A DNA stretch of 64,000 nt. Source: Taeniopygia guttata. Its lineage: Eukaryota; Chordata; Aves; Passeriformes; Estrildidae. Location of the stretch: assembly GCF_048771995.1 (NCBI RefSeq), contig NC_133032.1, positions 20,103,001 to 20,167,000 of the forward strand, written 5' to 3'. Below are positions 25,901 to 35,916 of the stretch, in pieces. How positions within the stretch are numbered: position 1 is the first letter of the stretch; each line of letters starts with the position of its first letter. The position numbers and the translations under genes are program-made. The notes below the pieces were generated by a model. That model worked only from the letters and a program-made list of their open reading frames with translations. It was not told where the DNA came from and did no database searches.

Positions 25901-28007
25901 TACTCATCAGCACTTTATTTCTTAGTAGTCATCCAAAAACCACAATACTTCCATGAGCCTCCTACTCATGGAATGATGCACACTTCTGGGTCCCACTAGA
26001 CAGTGGGCATTGTCTCTTGCACAGACAGACACACAGAGACCCTCTTTTGAGAACAGATTTCAGCTTTTGATGGAGTGGTCTTTGGAGCTGTGGTGTGCTT
26101 TTGTGCTTTGCCCTGAATTCAAGTACAAGTGCTCTCTGAATACACAGACATGCAAGCAACTACTCTGAAATACTTAGAAGATTTGAGCAACACTTTTTTT
26201 ACTTTTAGCTACACTGCTGGTTTATTCCACTTACCTGCTTATACTCACCCATGGAAACTTGTAGTTCGTTTCTAATAAACATTTCTTTTCAGGCTGTTAA
26301 AGGAAAAGTAAAAGCTGGAAAAGTAGACTGTCAGGCATATGGTCAGACCTGTCAGACTGCTGATATCAGAGCCTATCCTACTGTTAAGTTTTACCCCTAC
26401 CAAGGAACAAAGGTAAATTGCTAGTGGTGACCAGATATTGTTAGTAAATGTATTTCATTTCACCTTAAAACTAAAGAGAATACTTCTATAACTTATTAAA
26501 GTGAATTGTTTATATATTACTGTGTCTCCAAATAATTAGTTTCAGTAATACTTAAAACGGTAGGACAGTGATGCAATGATAATAAACTGCAGATTAATAG
26601 AACTAAATAGAAATAGAATTCTAACAGTAATTAAAATGCAGGCTTAAGCAGAATTTGGGATTAATTTCAAAGGCCTTGGGTGACAAAATGTTTTTCAACC
26701 TTTACCAATTCCATCACCAACTACCCAAAAGTAGACAGTATCTCTCTAAATGAAATATGGACAACTTCATTTTGGCTCATGAGAAATATAATTAAATGTT
26801 GTTATTATATTGAAAGACCAATTTTGACATGTAATGTATTGTAAGACAGATAATTAATGAAAAAGATATGGTTATGTTGTCTCAAAAAAAAAACCTTATC
26901 AAACTATTTCAATTATCAGTGGGACTCTTTCAGATCAACATTTCCTACTAACAGAGTAATGTTATAAATTAAAAATACAAAAAGAGTATTCAGTTAGTTA
27001 TAGGGAATTGCCTTTATTCTTGTAACACTAATAAATTTCAGAAATATTATAGTGACCTTTTTAAGTGTATTAATGCTGAAGAAAAAGTATTCAATGGTAT
27101 CTGATAGAGAATTGGCTTAACTTTCCTTCTTTTAAGTAAATTTTTAATTAATTTAAAGTGAAGTTCACTTAAAGGGAAGTTCTAGAAACCTTTCATCGAA
27201 TCATCCCACCAAATTCCATGAGATTTTCTGTGGTGAAGGGTAAAGACTTTCTAGGTCTTCAAAGTAGCTACCCACAGTGATAGATTTCACACAGATTACA
27301 ATGTGGCAGACTTTGTAATAGCTGTCTAGCTTAAACACTCGCCTCAATAAATGTGAGCAAATTGTAACTATTTCAGCTATCTTTAATGATCAGGACAAAA
27401 TTAGTGTTGTTCTGAAAAGCAGCAGCTGAGAGTGGTTCTTTGTACAATGCAGATTAGCATTGTTTAAGTAGAGACAAAAATACATCCATGAATCATAAAT
27501 TAAACTACCAAGGCCATTGTATTCTGCCCTGCTTTCCTCTTGAATTTTGTCTGAACAACAAAATATGTCAAACATATTATCCATGCTCTATTTTTATTTT
27601 CTTTTAAGAAAAGTGTTCTTGGGGAATACATAGACAGCAGAGATGCAAAAGGTATAGCTGACCTTTTGAATGAAAAATTAGAAGCAATGGAAAACAAAGG
27701 AAAAAGGAAAAAATCTAGAAGTAAGGTAAGAACACTTAATGTGGAGCCTTTTCAAAAGACTTGCTGTAAATAATAGCTGTTTAAAATTATGTTAGTATTG
27801 GTTCTTTATCAATAGTATTAAATGCAAATTACAGAGGCAAGATTGGGTAAACTTAAGAAGATATTAACACACAGCTACTTAAGAAATGTTCGTCCAGTTG
27901 AAAAATTAGTGCTACTGAAAACTTTAAAATCATATGAAAACATATTTTTGTTTGTAGCTTCAGAGAAATGCCATTGTTGTTTTTCTTGTCACTAGGATGA
28001 ACTCTAA
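7717..28007 (+). CDS. DNAJC10: DNAJC10 (ERdj5), ER disulfide reductase and J-protein, complete spliced gene
   Basis: An ER-lumen co-chaperone. Its J domain recruits BiP and its thioredoxin domains reduce disulfides in misfolded clients before retrotranslocation (ERAD, with EDEM1). Joining the 22 coding exons listed below gives 797 codons plus stop; human is 793, and every intron phase is consistent. Order: hydrophobic signal segment about 18-30; J domain about 33-100 with HPD at 62-64; thioredoxin a1 with CSHC 158-161; two non-catalytic thioredoxin-like folds about 235-460; then active sites C480-P-P-C483, C588-G-P-C591 and C700-G-P-C703; C-terminal KDEL 794-797. The start is chosen for its strong Kozak context and in-frame signal peptide. 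The third catalytic site is CGPC, not the CHPC of mammals. The first intron is preceded by a non-coding CpG exon. Introns hold one clear CR1 remnant and no other gene that I can see. Confidence 0.98.
9542..9707 (+). CDS. DNAJC10: DNAJC10 coding exon 2: rest of J domain
   Basis: Residues 68 to about 123. It encodes the end of the J domain ([19 protein letters not shown]) and the linker ending at YRYDFG. It runs from acceptor AATAG to donor G|GTAAGT, and the last base begins a split Gly codon. Confidence 0.97.
11432..11482 (+). CDS. DNAJC10: DNAJC10 coding exon 3: linker
   Basis: A 51-base exon, residues about 123-139, giving the acidic GIYDDDPEI linker that opens the first thioredoxin domain. 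Phase 1 at both ends. Confidence 0.95.
12768..12850 (+). CDS. DNAJC10: DNAJC10 coding exon 4: thioredoxin a1 active site
   Basis: Residues 140-167, containing [18 protein letters not shown]. The CSHC pair (158-161) is the first redox site and is identical to the mammalian motif. Confidence 0.97.
13037..13168 (+). CDS. DNAJC10: DNAJC10 coding exon 5: thioredoxin a1
   Basis: Residues 168-211, with the [14 protein letters not shown] strand and the cis-proline region [10 protein letters not shown]. Phase 0 at both ends. Confidence 0.97.
14073..14166 (+). CDS. DNAJC10: DNAJC10 coding exon 6: end of thioredoxin a1
   Basis: Residues 212-242 ([12 protein letters not shown] then VTELW), the last helix of the first thioredoxin domain. 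It starts in phase 0 and ends in phase 1. Confidence 0.96.
14385..14462 (+). CDS. DNAJC10: DNAJC10 coding exon 7: thioredoxin-like b1
   Basis: Residues about 243-268, start of the first redox-inactive thioredoxin-like fold ([13 protein letters not shown]). It lacks a CxxC pair. Confidence 0.96.
15659..15702 (+). CDS. DNAJC10: DNAJC10 coding exon 8: thioredoxin-like b1
   Basis: A small 44-base exon, residues about 269-283 ([15 protein letters not shown]). Splice sites TTTTGCAG and TTG|GTAAGC. Confidence 0.95.
16061..16198 (+). CDS. DNAJC10: DNAJC10 coding exon 9: thioredoxin-like b1
   Basis: Residues 284-329 ([12 protein letters not shown] then [13 protein letters not shown]). Phase 0 at both ends. 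The donor GTATGA is weaker than the others. Confidence 0.96.
16310..16561. other. GC-rich intronic island, identity unknown
   Basis: In the DNAJC10 intron 16199-17583, a 250-base stretch is much richer in G and C than its surroundings and rich in CTGCC, CCTGG and GGGAGG words. It lies directly upstream of a CR1 remnant. It may be an older insertion or part of one. Open frames through it have no splice support. Confidence 0.35.
16562..16835 (+). mobile_element. CR1 LINE 3' fragment in a DNAJC10 intron
   Basis: It matches the 3' part of a CR1 element: GGGACAAGAGGAAACGG near the start, then the AGGTTTAGATTGAATATCAG stretch, GGGACATGGTTTAG, and the end GGTCTTTTCCACCCTAAAT followed by GATTCTATGATC. 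It is 5'-truncated and diverged, in the same orientation as DNAJC10. Confidence 0.8.
17366..17406. repeat. AT-rich palindromes
   Basis: An inverted repeat with 11-bp perfect arms (TACATGTATAA at 17366-17376 and TTATACATGTA at 17379-17389) separated by two bases. It is followed by a perfect 14-bp palindrome, TTATACATGTATAA, at 17393-17406. It lies in the DNAJC10 intron 16199-17583. Confidence 0.85.
17584..17673 (+). CDS. DNAJC10: DNAJC10 coding exon 10: b1-b2 junction
   Basis: Residues 330-359 ([14 protein letters not shown] then HLPDFE), close to the human sequence. Confidence 0.96.
18408..18521 (+). CDS. DNAJC10: DNAJC10 coding exon 11: thioredoxin-like b2
   Basis: Residues 360-397 ([15 protein letters not shown] to DEHIQ). 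The acceptor reads TTTAAAG rather than a pyrimidine-CAG, but the reading frame and homology fix it. Confidence 0.95.
19295..19409 (+). CDS. DNAJC10: DNAJC10 coding exon 12: thioredoxin-like b2
   Basis: Residues 398-435 (VGKFDC, then [17 protein letters not shown], to YEIHH). It ends with the first base of a split Gly codon. Confidence 0.96.
21185..21312 (+). CDS. DNAJC10: DNAJC10 coding exon 13: start of second catalytic thioredoxin domain
   Basis: Residues 436-478 ([18 protein letters not shown], then [10 protein letters not shown]). It ends immediately before the WCPPC site. Confidence 0.97.
21572..21688 (+). CDS. DNAJC10: DNAJC10 coding exon 14: CPPC active site
   Basis: Residues 479-517, beginning [16 protein letters not shown]. 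Cys480 and Cys483 form the CPPC site, unchanged from mammals. Confidence 0.97.
22456..22557 (+). CDS. DNAJC10: DNAJC10 coding exon 15: second catalytic thioredoxin domain
   Basis: Residues 518-551 ([14 protein letters not shown], then [14 protein letters not shown]), including the cis-proline loop. Confidence 0.97.
23584..23739 (+). CDS. DNAJC10: DNAJC10 coding exon 16: third catalytic site, CGPC
   Basis: Residues 552-603, with [20 protein letters not shown]. The codons TGT GGA CCT TGT (C588-C591) give CGPC, where the mammalian protein has CHPC. Phase 0 at both ends. Confidence 0.97.
24683..24816 (+). CDS. DNAJC10: DNAJC10 coding exon 17: third catalytic thioredoxin domain
   Basis: Residues 604 to about 648 ([16 protein letters not shown], then [12 protein letters not shown]). 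It ends with two bases of a Tyr codon; donor TA|GTAAGT. Confidence 0.96.
25274..25327 (+). CDS. DNAJC10: DNAJC10 coding exon 18: a3-a4 junction
   Basis: A 54-base exon, residues about 648-666 ([18 protein letters not shown]). Phase 2 at both ends. Confidence 0.95.
25701..25848 (+). CDS. DNAJC10: DNAJC10 coding exon 19: fourth catalytic site, CGPC
   Basis: Residues 666-715 ([14 protein letters not shown], then [21 protein letters not shown]). Cys700 and Cys703 match the human fourth site. Confidence 0.97.
26293..26412 (+). CDS. DNAJC10: DNAJC10 coding exon 20: fourth catalytic thioredoxin domain
   Basis: Residues 716-755 ([16 protein letters not shown], then [12 protein letters not shown]), including the cis-proline. 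Phase 0 at both ends. Confidence 0.97.
27609..27725 (+). CDS. DNAJC10: DNAJC10 coding exon 21: C-terminal helix and basic tail
   Basis: Residues 756-794 ([19 protein letters not shown], then a Lys/Arg-rich tail ending RSK). The final Lys is the K of KDEL. Donor AAG|GTAAGA. Confidence 0.96.
27996..28007 (+). CDS. DNAJC10: DNAJC10 coding exon 22: DEL and stop
   Basis: After acceptor ACTAG the exon begins GAT GAA CTC TAA, completing the KDEL retrieval signal started in the previous exon. The rest of the exon is 3' UTR. Confidence 0.95.
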   Translation, partial: DEL

Positions 28008-28525
28008 CTGGTACTGAAGGTAGATACAATTCAAAATATTCTGAAGCTGTGAAGATAGAAGACACCACATGGAAAATATAAGGATAGTGACATTGGTGAC
28101 AGGATGAGACACATGAAAACAAATTTGAGTTCACAGGCATACACAACTGTATGAGTTCTGTTAAACAGTGGGGAGATGAAAACATTTTGGTTTTGGTGGA
28201 GGCAATGTTTCTGCATGTCCCTCTTCTGATATACCAGCTACCTTCTTCCTGGCCAAACACTGGAGTTGACCAGAAATGTGGACTCTATCACTTTTGCCTA
28301 CCCATTTACTAGTTCCTTATATTTTTTTCTGTCTCTTCTCAAATGCTTTTTGAATGTGGCACTCAGCCTGTGGCTGAATATGCACTCAAAGCACTCTGCA
28401 ATGCAGAACATAATGACGGATTGTCTATTTGAAAGACAAACAGTTGTACCTGATGATTATTCTGCTTTGGGGTTGCATTATTGTCTAGTCAATGGTTAAG
28501 AAATAAAATCAAGAGCTGGTAGGAG
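28008..28525 (+). other. DNAJC10: DNAJC10 3' UTR (shortest form)
   Basis: Untranslated sequence from the stop codon to just past the first plausible polyadenylation signal. The end is approximate. Further AATAAA hexamers at 28686-28691, 29082-29087 and 29563-29568 could give longer forms. Confidence 0.5.
28502..28507 (+). terminator. Polyadenylation signal AATAAA, first candidate for DNAJC10
   Basis: First canonical AATAAA after the DNAJC10 stop, about 500 bases downstream, followed within 30-70 bases by G/T-rich sequence. Other AATAAA copies lie further on, so use is not certain. Confidence 0.5.
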
Positions 28526-31500
28526 GATATGTTTATTGAATTAAATTGCTCTTGCTCTCAAGTGGATTACTCTGTTGTGGCAGTGGTGATGCTGCCTGGA
28601 TGAACAGAACTTTGAAGAGCTTCCTTAGTTGCTTGGTTTAGTTTTGGGATTGTGTTTATTCTTTTTTTTTAAGGAAGAAAGAAAAAATAAAATAATTCAA
28701 ATGTGGTATTAACTTTCAAAGTTGAAATTATGCAATAGAAGCATCTGGTTACGTCATTAGATCATCATTTTTATCATTTTCTTTTTAAATATGAATGTAT
28801 TCTGTGGACATATTTAACCTCTTTTGGCATTACCACTTTCCCTTTCCCTGCAGAAATATTTTTAGGTGGTTTATTTTTGTTTGTTTTTATATAAGCCTTC
28901 AGGCAAGCAGAAGAGCAAGTGCCTTCTTTAATTTAATAATGAACACTGTACACTGCAATGTCTCCTCATACTTCTTACTAGAATTCCTACTCTAAACAGT
29001 AATATTTTTCAGAGCTTCTCCATAGGCAAGAAAAATTAAAGCAGATGATGAAATGTCTGCAAACAACTGTTTCACAATTTCAATAAAATCCTCCCTAGCA
29101 CTTGACAGATGAAATTTCCTCCCTGCTCTCTATGTATTTAGACCTAGCATGACTGGTCAGTATATTATGAGTATTACAAATTTGTAAATACATTGTCATT
29201 GACAAGTAACTTATTTCATTAAGAAGGCAGCAAGAGGTGAAGAGATACAAGTAGTTGAGACATTCAACTGTTTTTTTTTTTTTCTCCTATTCTCAGGGTT
29301 GCCTCTATTGATTTTTTATTTTTGCAGCATATTATTCTAAGAATGAAGGTACTATTGCATCTATTTTTTAATAGACCTTCCTACATCCAAATTTAACTTC
29401 AAACTCAATCACAATCAAAAATTAAAACAAACTGTTTTGGTCAGGTTTTGCATATCACTGTAGCTGCAGTTCCCACCTTCTATGCTCCTCTTGGAAAATG
29501 AGGTCTAGGAAAAGTTTTGAAACATATTTAGGCTGTGGGGAATAGGATTTAGTTTAAATATCAATAAAGTTCATTTTGAAGATACAATTCTCTATCAAGA
29601 CATTCTCTTTGTATTCAAATTTTTAAATTTCTGAGAGACCAAATGGATGTGTATGGGTGGGGGAAAATAATCTTCCGAACTAGATGATGGAGGTTTCTAA
29701 GATTTTCCAAGTTCCCATGGACTTTTTGCATGCTGCCCTCTCTGAGAGTTTTCAATAAGCAAGTTGCGGGGGAAACGGATCGGGTAATAAAATCTTGCCT
29801 TTATTTCTAGCTATGCAAATAAATAACTACAACTTTTTATAAACAGGTCTCTCTCCAGCCTTCCCTAAGAACAAATTCACAGTTACATTATCTAATTTTC
29901 ACTAATGAAGGGTTTAAACTGGTTATTCAAGACCCGTGAAGCAGCACTATCCTAGAATAAAAACATCTTGAAATAACCAAGTCCCTCAGTTTTCTCCTGT
30001 AGGACCATGGAGGTATCAGCATTGCCATTAGAATTCCACATCTACTACTCCACATATTGTACAGCATACATGTCTTTTGTGTTTTATTATGTATTACCCT
30101 TCTTTCCTGCATATGTAGTTACACAAGAAGGAGAAGGTATAAAATATAAAGTATAAACAGCAGAAGCCTTATGCTCTACTATTTGTAACGGAATTCTAAT
30201 GGCTTTTAAATTTATCTCTGGAATCCTATCTTGTTTGAATTAAAACAAGGACTTCTCTGGCTGTGAATGCCTTATCCTAAAACAACCAAATTCTTAAAAG
30301 ACATTTGGTTCATTTAGCTTTTACTGCTGCTAAAAGGCATAGAAATAGAATACAGAGAACATAGCAAAAGTTTCAAGCAACATCCTGGGTTTATATGGTC
30401 TGCTGTTGGAAAAATCATGTTTTGACCAAACCTGGCAGGTTTCATCTTTTTCCATTCATGGGCATACGCCACACTTCATTCATTGTGGATATTCGATATC
30501 TTTAACAGTTTATAAAAAGACTTAAAATGCTCTATTGTTTAAAGTTTTCAACAGGAATTCACAAAAATTTACTCCACTCACTGAAACTTGGCATCTGAAA
30601 ACAGTGATAATTTGAATCCAGAATACTTTCAGCCTTGGTCTTCTCTCTCTGCTAGAATTCAACACTAATTTTATATCCCCATACATGTAAAGCCACCACA
30701 ATTTTGATAATAAACAGCTAAAGGTAAATCATCAGCATGATACTAAGTACTTATCCCTAACACTGAAGAGACTTCTCCTTGTACTGCCAACATTCTAGGA
30801 TCTAATAGACTTCTCTAGCTGCCAACAGAAATTAATTATAGTTAGTTGAGCAAAAAATAATTATATATATATGACATCTGTATTCTGCAGACTATTTCTT
30901 GACTAAGACCACAGGAGACATATTAGTTAAAATTTGGTGTGTATTCTGCAGAAGCCAACATTTCATGTAAGAAAATGACTACTTAAATGTCAGAGTTTCA
31001 AGAAAACATTGAAGAGCTGAATTAAGTAGGGGTTGGATTGTTGTAAAAGCACATTAGTTCTGGTTAATTCTTACTGTACAACTGAGCTGACATGGAAAAT
31101 ACAGCCTGAAGATGTTCTGCCTTTTAGAGCTTAATAGACAAAAAGCAGAATATTGTTTATCCATAAAGCAGTTCAAATTAATATGAAGAAGATATAATTT
31201 TTGCATGTTATAGGCTGCTATGGAGTCATGTAGTTACCTTATTCTTTTTCTACCTTAACAGATACATTAACAAGAATACACTTCAGTCAGAATTAATTAC
31301 AGATCAACTAGATATTCATATAACTGACCTGATCTGTTTCCAGAAAATAGTTTTCTCCCTATAGTATGTATTTTAAAATAATATTTATAATCCTATTAGA
31401 AAAAGAAAACATTTTCTTTCTCTTGTTCAAATGTGCATACGTGTACATTAAGCAATCCTAGTTGTGCTGTCATAGATATGTAACTCTTCCTGGATACTTC

Positions 31501-32449
31501 ATTTTTTCATACCTGGGGTGTTTCATGGTTGCTGAAGTTTTATTAGAAAAATATCCTATGTAAGCAATGGAGAAAAGTTATTATATTCCCATCCTGTCTC
31601 TTCAACTGTAATACAATACTCTTTTTGGTAATTGTGTTCACATACTTTATTATCTTACCTTTGGTCACTGGATCATTATTTCTCTAAGGCTGCATTTGTG
31701 CTTCTCACCTTCATGCCAGAAGCTCCTCAATCCCACCACTCATCTTTACAACCACAGAAAGCAGCACTGCCCCAGAACTGAGTATCACATCTTTTCCCTG
31801 CTCATACCCTCAGTGGGGGATCAGATTCTAATACAGTTTCATACTGCAGCAGATGAAAGAGTTCAAACTCGCCTGGCAAAAAATGGTGATTGCACATAAT
31901 AGAGGTAAAATCCTCTAGTTTTAGATAGGGTTTTATATTCTAGGAATGAACAAGTCCCCTTCCCAGCACTAATCACAAATTATTTTAAGCCTTAGCAAGG
32001 AGGTTCATATATACCAGGTTAATGTAAAATAATCAAGAGAATATATTTATTTTCAGATCTTCTTGGATTTTTTTCTTGATCTAGTTCATTTAAGATTATA
32101 GAAATACCTGGGATGTTTTCTACATTGTGGCAGAACTGGGCAAAGGCACACCACCACCTGCTGGATCCCTGTCTCACACAGCACTGTGGTGAAAAGCAGC
32201 TGCAGAGAAGATAGAACTGTGTGAAAGGTTATCTATCTGCACATTCTACTGCCCCTGCCCTGGGGAGCTGCCCCAGGTGCTGCTCCATCAGAGGAGATGA
32301 GCTGTGAGGTACAGAGACGGAACAAGCATCTTACACTGACACAAAGCTGGCACTCTCCAGCACAGCAATCCCTACACAGTGGGCAGTGGCCTTGCCTCTG
32401 ATCAAGAAAACGGGGTGCAATGAGACCTAACTGCTCCACACATGGAACA
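28526..32449. other. Intergenic gap between converging genes
   Basis: AT-rich DNA between the probable 3' ends of DNAJC10 (+) and PIKFYVE (-). It holds alternative AATAAA sites on the plus strand (28686, 29082, 29563) and TTTATT, a minus-strand signal, at 29800-29805. Longer 3' UTRs of either gene could run into it. I see no coding exon, RNA gene or recognisable transposon. Confidence 0.55.
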
Positions 32450-32471
32450 AACTCAAGTATACTTTAGTCAC

Positions 32472-32477
32472 TTTATT
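32472..32477 (-). terminator. Polyadenylation signal for PIKFYVE (distal candidate)
   Basis: TTTATT on the plus strand, AATAAA on the minus strand, about 3.3 kb after the PIKFYVE stop. Confidence 0.4.
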
Positions 32478-35388
32478 TGTATCTATATGCATTACATTTT
32501 GATTCTCCAAGTAGTCAAGGCAATTATTCTCAAATAGTTTAGTACATCAATTTTATAAAATACAGCTGAACCAAGTTAGAATAGAAATGCATATATTATA
32601 GTACATTAAGTGCTTTCAAGAATGACTAGTCTGGCCACCAGCTAGTGAGCGATTAATTTGGTTTTGGTCATTCTCACAGGGGAGACTCCCCTGAGCCCAC
32701 TAGAACTGCTCTGCCAGCAAGAGTCCCTCATGTGTTTTTTGGGGACAGAATGCATCCCTGGGCCACTAGAAGGCATTCTGCTGTCCACATGTTGACTCAA
32801 AGTCATTGCTTCTGACTTGGACAAGATTTAGACATTTGTCTCAAGGCCTCAGATCAAAACAACAGAAGAGTCAGCGTATCTCTGAAGAAATTCAGTCTTC
32901 ATATTTGCAACTGGAATTTACTTACTTAAATGCTAAACCCATGTCATAGAGAAATAAGCTCTGATCAGAGGGTTCATCCTTAGGAATTCTACAAGGACAC
33001 AGACTGAACACGGCCTCCCAAACAGCTCTCAAAGATTTGCTCTGCATGAAGTACTGCTCTCCGGAGAAAAGTAAGCTTGGTAGTAATTGAAATGTCAGGA
33101 CAAATATCATACTGAAAACGGAGTATTTGAAGAGACCCATTCAGCTGCTGGGATTTGGACTAGAAATGCTTACAGCTTTATATCACAGGACATCCAAGAT
33201 GATCCAACTCCAGCTGATACTGCAGCTACTGTGATACACATGACCAGTAGTTTACTCTATACTCCAGTCTAATCAGGACTAGTCTATCAGCCACATCCTG
33301 GCCAAAAATTAACTGTTAATGCCAGCTCAAGATCATTCCTACAAATCTCTCCAGCTGCTGTAACTTCAGCCCAAGAAGGTCACCATTCACGTGTCTCTGG
33401 CTCTGTTCATAGGCTGCAAAACAGTGGAAGATTCTCTCCCTCCTGCAGTGCTGATGGCCTCATGCTGTCACATTCAGAGGAGCATTAGCAACTGTCAGAT
33501 GATGAAGCTGCTTACAGCTCAGGACTCGAGTGGCTGACAAGCAGCACAGAGCAGCCACACATCCCAGGACAAGGATAAGGGTTACTGGTGACAGACCAGG
33601 CTAGCATGCCACGTTAGCCCAGTGCAGGTGGCATGACACACATGCCCACACTCGTGCTGCATCCACCAAGCCACATACTGACAAAGGTGGGAGACAACAT
33701 AATTAGCTGCTGCTGGGTCACCTTAGCTGGCCAGGATAGTCAAGTTTTAACCTGTAAACTTTAAGAAGAGAAAGAGGAGAACACAAGTAAACTTCAGCTG
33801 AGACTAGAACATAGGCTGCATGGCAGGTTCTTTCACACTGATGAACCAAGACAGTAGGTAGAGACCACAGAAGTGGGAGTAGCACTGAGCTGATGGACTG
33901 GTTGCCCTCATTAGACATGGCCACACACAGAGCCAGGCATCTTGGGAGAATATTTCAACAAAAGAGGCAAGATGCATCCCAGAGGAGATCAGCTGTACCT
34001 GATGCACTGTGTTGGACTGAAGGAAGGAACACTGTGTCATCTTTCCACAGCACATATCACTGCAGCCTTCAACACTTCACCCCCAGAAACAATTCTCACA
34101 TTGTACTGAGGAAATCAGTACACTTTTTTTTCTGCTGCTTCAAGGCCAGCATCTTTGCTCATCCTCTAGTACAGTGTTGCAATAGGGTGGTGAAGGCTCC
34201 TTCGAACACAAATGTTGCCTCCTGGCAGCACAAACAAGAGCTGCACTGGTTGGTTTTAGAGCAAGTAGCTCAAGTCTCACTGCCTTATCCTTTCCCAGTG
34301 CTGCCCACTGTTGGACACTCCTGAACTGCCACTACCATCTGCTGCAGAAAAAAATACTGAACACAGGAGAAGTGAACAAAATGCACATTTCAATCCAGAG
34401 TTACAGTGATGAGTGCATTAAGAAGCAACTGGTTAGAATGAGCAAGTGATCACTAAGAGCTATCCTGTCCAGATTCCATGTTCATTTGATGTTCGTCCAT
34501 CAGAGACTGAAGTCAAAGGACAGTTTACCTGCCTTTCAAACTCATTAAAACCCCTCTTATTTACTGGCCTGTATTAGAATGAAACTAAAAAGTAAACTCA
34601 TCACCTACAAAAATGAGTAAATTTAAAAAAAAATGGAAAGAAAGGCTTATTGTAATACTATAGAGACTCACAGATCTCTGCACATCTTATGCATCATACA
34701 AGATACCTGTTAGTTCAGGTTTTCCTTTTTACAGAAAACAACTACATTCATCTCCGTGACCAAAAAAAATCATGTAATGAACACAAGAAAAACATTCTCC
34801 TGGCAAAATTTCACCATGAGGTAATTGCATTGCTTGAAAGTAAAGGGGAACTGAAATGGATTTGAAGTGATCTGCCAGGAATGATGGTTGCATTAAGAAG
34901 AAAGTTGCAATATGCTTCACTTTGTCTAGCAACTTACTACCTTTACTAAAGAAAGGGTTAATCTGCTTCATAACTATAATTAATCATGTCTTGTTATATT
35001 AAAGGGTATGTTAGTTACCTGTTCCCAGGAATTTGAGCAACATTCAGATCACAGTACTGCTTAGGAATGAAGGGATATGTTTTGAGTTTTGCAGTATACT
35101 GATGACTGACAGCCCATTTTTATAGGATTCAGCTAAAATGCAATTAGACAGATAAACCAGAGCTGTACTGCAGTAACATAACTTAAAAGATGGAGTCATA
35201 GGGCATTATAGATATGGAGCTGCCTAAGAAAAAATACTGTTTAGAGAACCCAGTAAGAATTAAAACTAAGGAGCATAAACAGCAAAAGTTAGTAATGGAT
35301 CCCAAATAGATCATTTACAGACCACTGCAACAATAGCAGAACTCATGAATTAACTTCATTCTTCTCCCCCCCATCCACATTTGTGGGG

Positions 35389-35394
35389 TTTATT
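35389..35394 (-). terminator. Polyadenylation signal for PIKFYVE (proximal candidate)
   Basis: TTTATT on the plus strand, AATAAA on the minus strand, about 410 bases after the stop. It would give a short 3' UTR. Confidence 0.35.
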
Positions 35395-35800
35395 TCACAT
35401 TTTCAGTACCAAGTATCCACTACAGAAACATGAGCTGCTCACATTCAACACCATTATGGCAGTGCAAGACTTCAGAGATTGTGTACTTCTTCACCATCAG
35501 GATCTGGATAGAATCTCAGTCCAGTACTTACAAGGAGATAACATCACCTTCCCTACTGACAGCAGGGATGTCACTTATCAGTGCTGTTCAGTGGAACTTA
35601 CAGTTTAGATCCTTACTGAGGCAGGTTTGCTTATTACCCTCCAAGAGGAGATTAAAGTGCAAGCAGATTTCACACTCTGCAACAGGATGCACATGGTCAG
35701 TGTAGACATGGAACTGCAATCCTCTTGCTGCTGGACAGACTGCTGGAAGAGAGTGGCCTATGTCATGGTCCTCTTGTGCTTTCCCAATATGGGCTTTAGC

Positions 35801-35916
35801 TCAGCAATTCAGGCCCAGTCCTGTCCAATGGTCTGGCACCATCAGGAAATACTTGTCCATAGCTTCACAAAACCTGGTCCGGTACAGTTCTGGAGAGACC
35901 ACAGTGGGCATCTTAC
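35801..35916 (-). CDS. PIKFYVE: PIKFYVE last coding exon
   Basis: It completes GKMPTVVSPELYRTRFCE, then AMDKYFLMVPDHWTGLGLNC and TGA (35803-35801). The C-terminus is the same as human. Acceptor TTTAG at the 35917 side. Confidence 0.97.

Larger units (their letters stand above)
32450..35800 (-). other. PIKFYVE: Probable PIKFYVE 3' UTR
   Basis: Sequence after the PIKFYVE stop (35803-35801), read downwards. No further coding exon is expected and none is seen. A minus-strand AATAAA at 32477-32472 would give a UTR of about 3.3 kb; another at 35394-35389 would give a short one of about 0.4 kb. The several open frames inside, including a 143-codon one on the plus strand at 33893-34324, resemble no protein I know. 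The boundary is inferred. Confidence 0.45.

Noticed and set aside
33893-34324. A 143-codon open frame on the plus strand opposite the PIKFYVE 3' UTR
   Set aside because: There is no recognisable domain, no splice or promoter context, and its length is plausible by chance in this more GC-balanced region.
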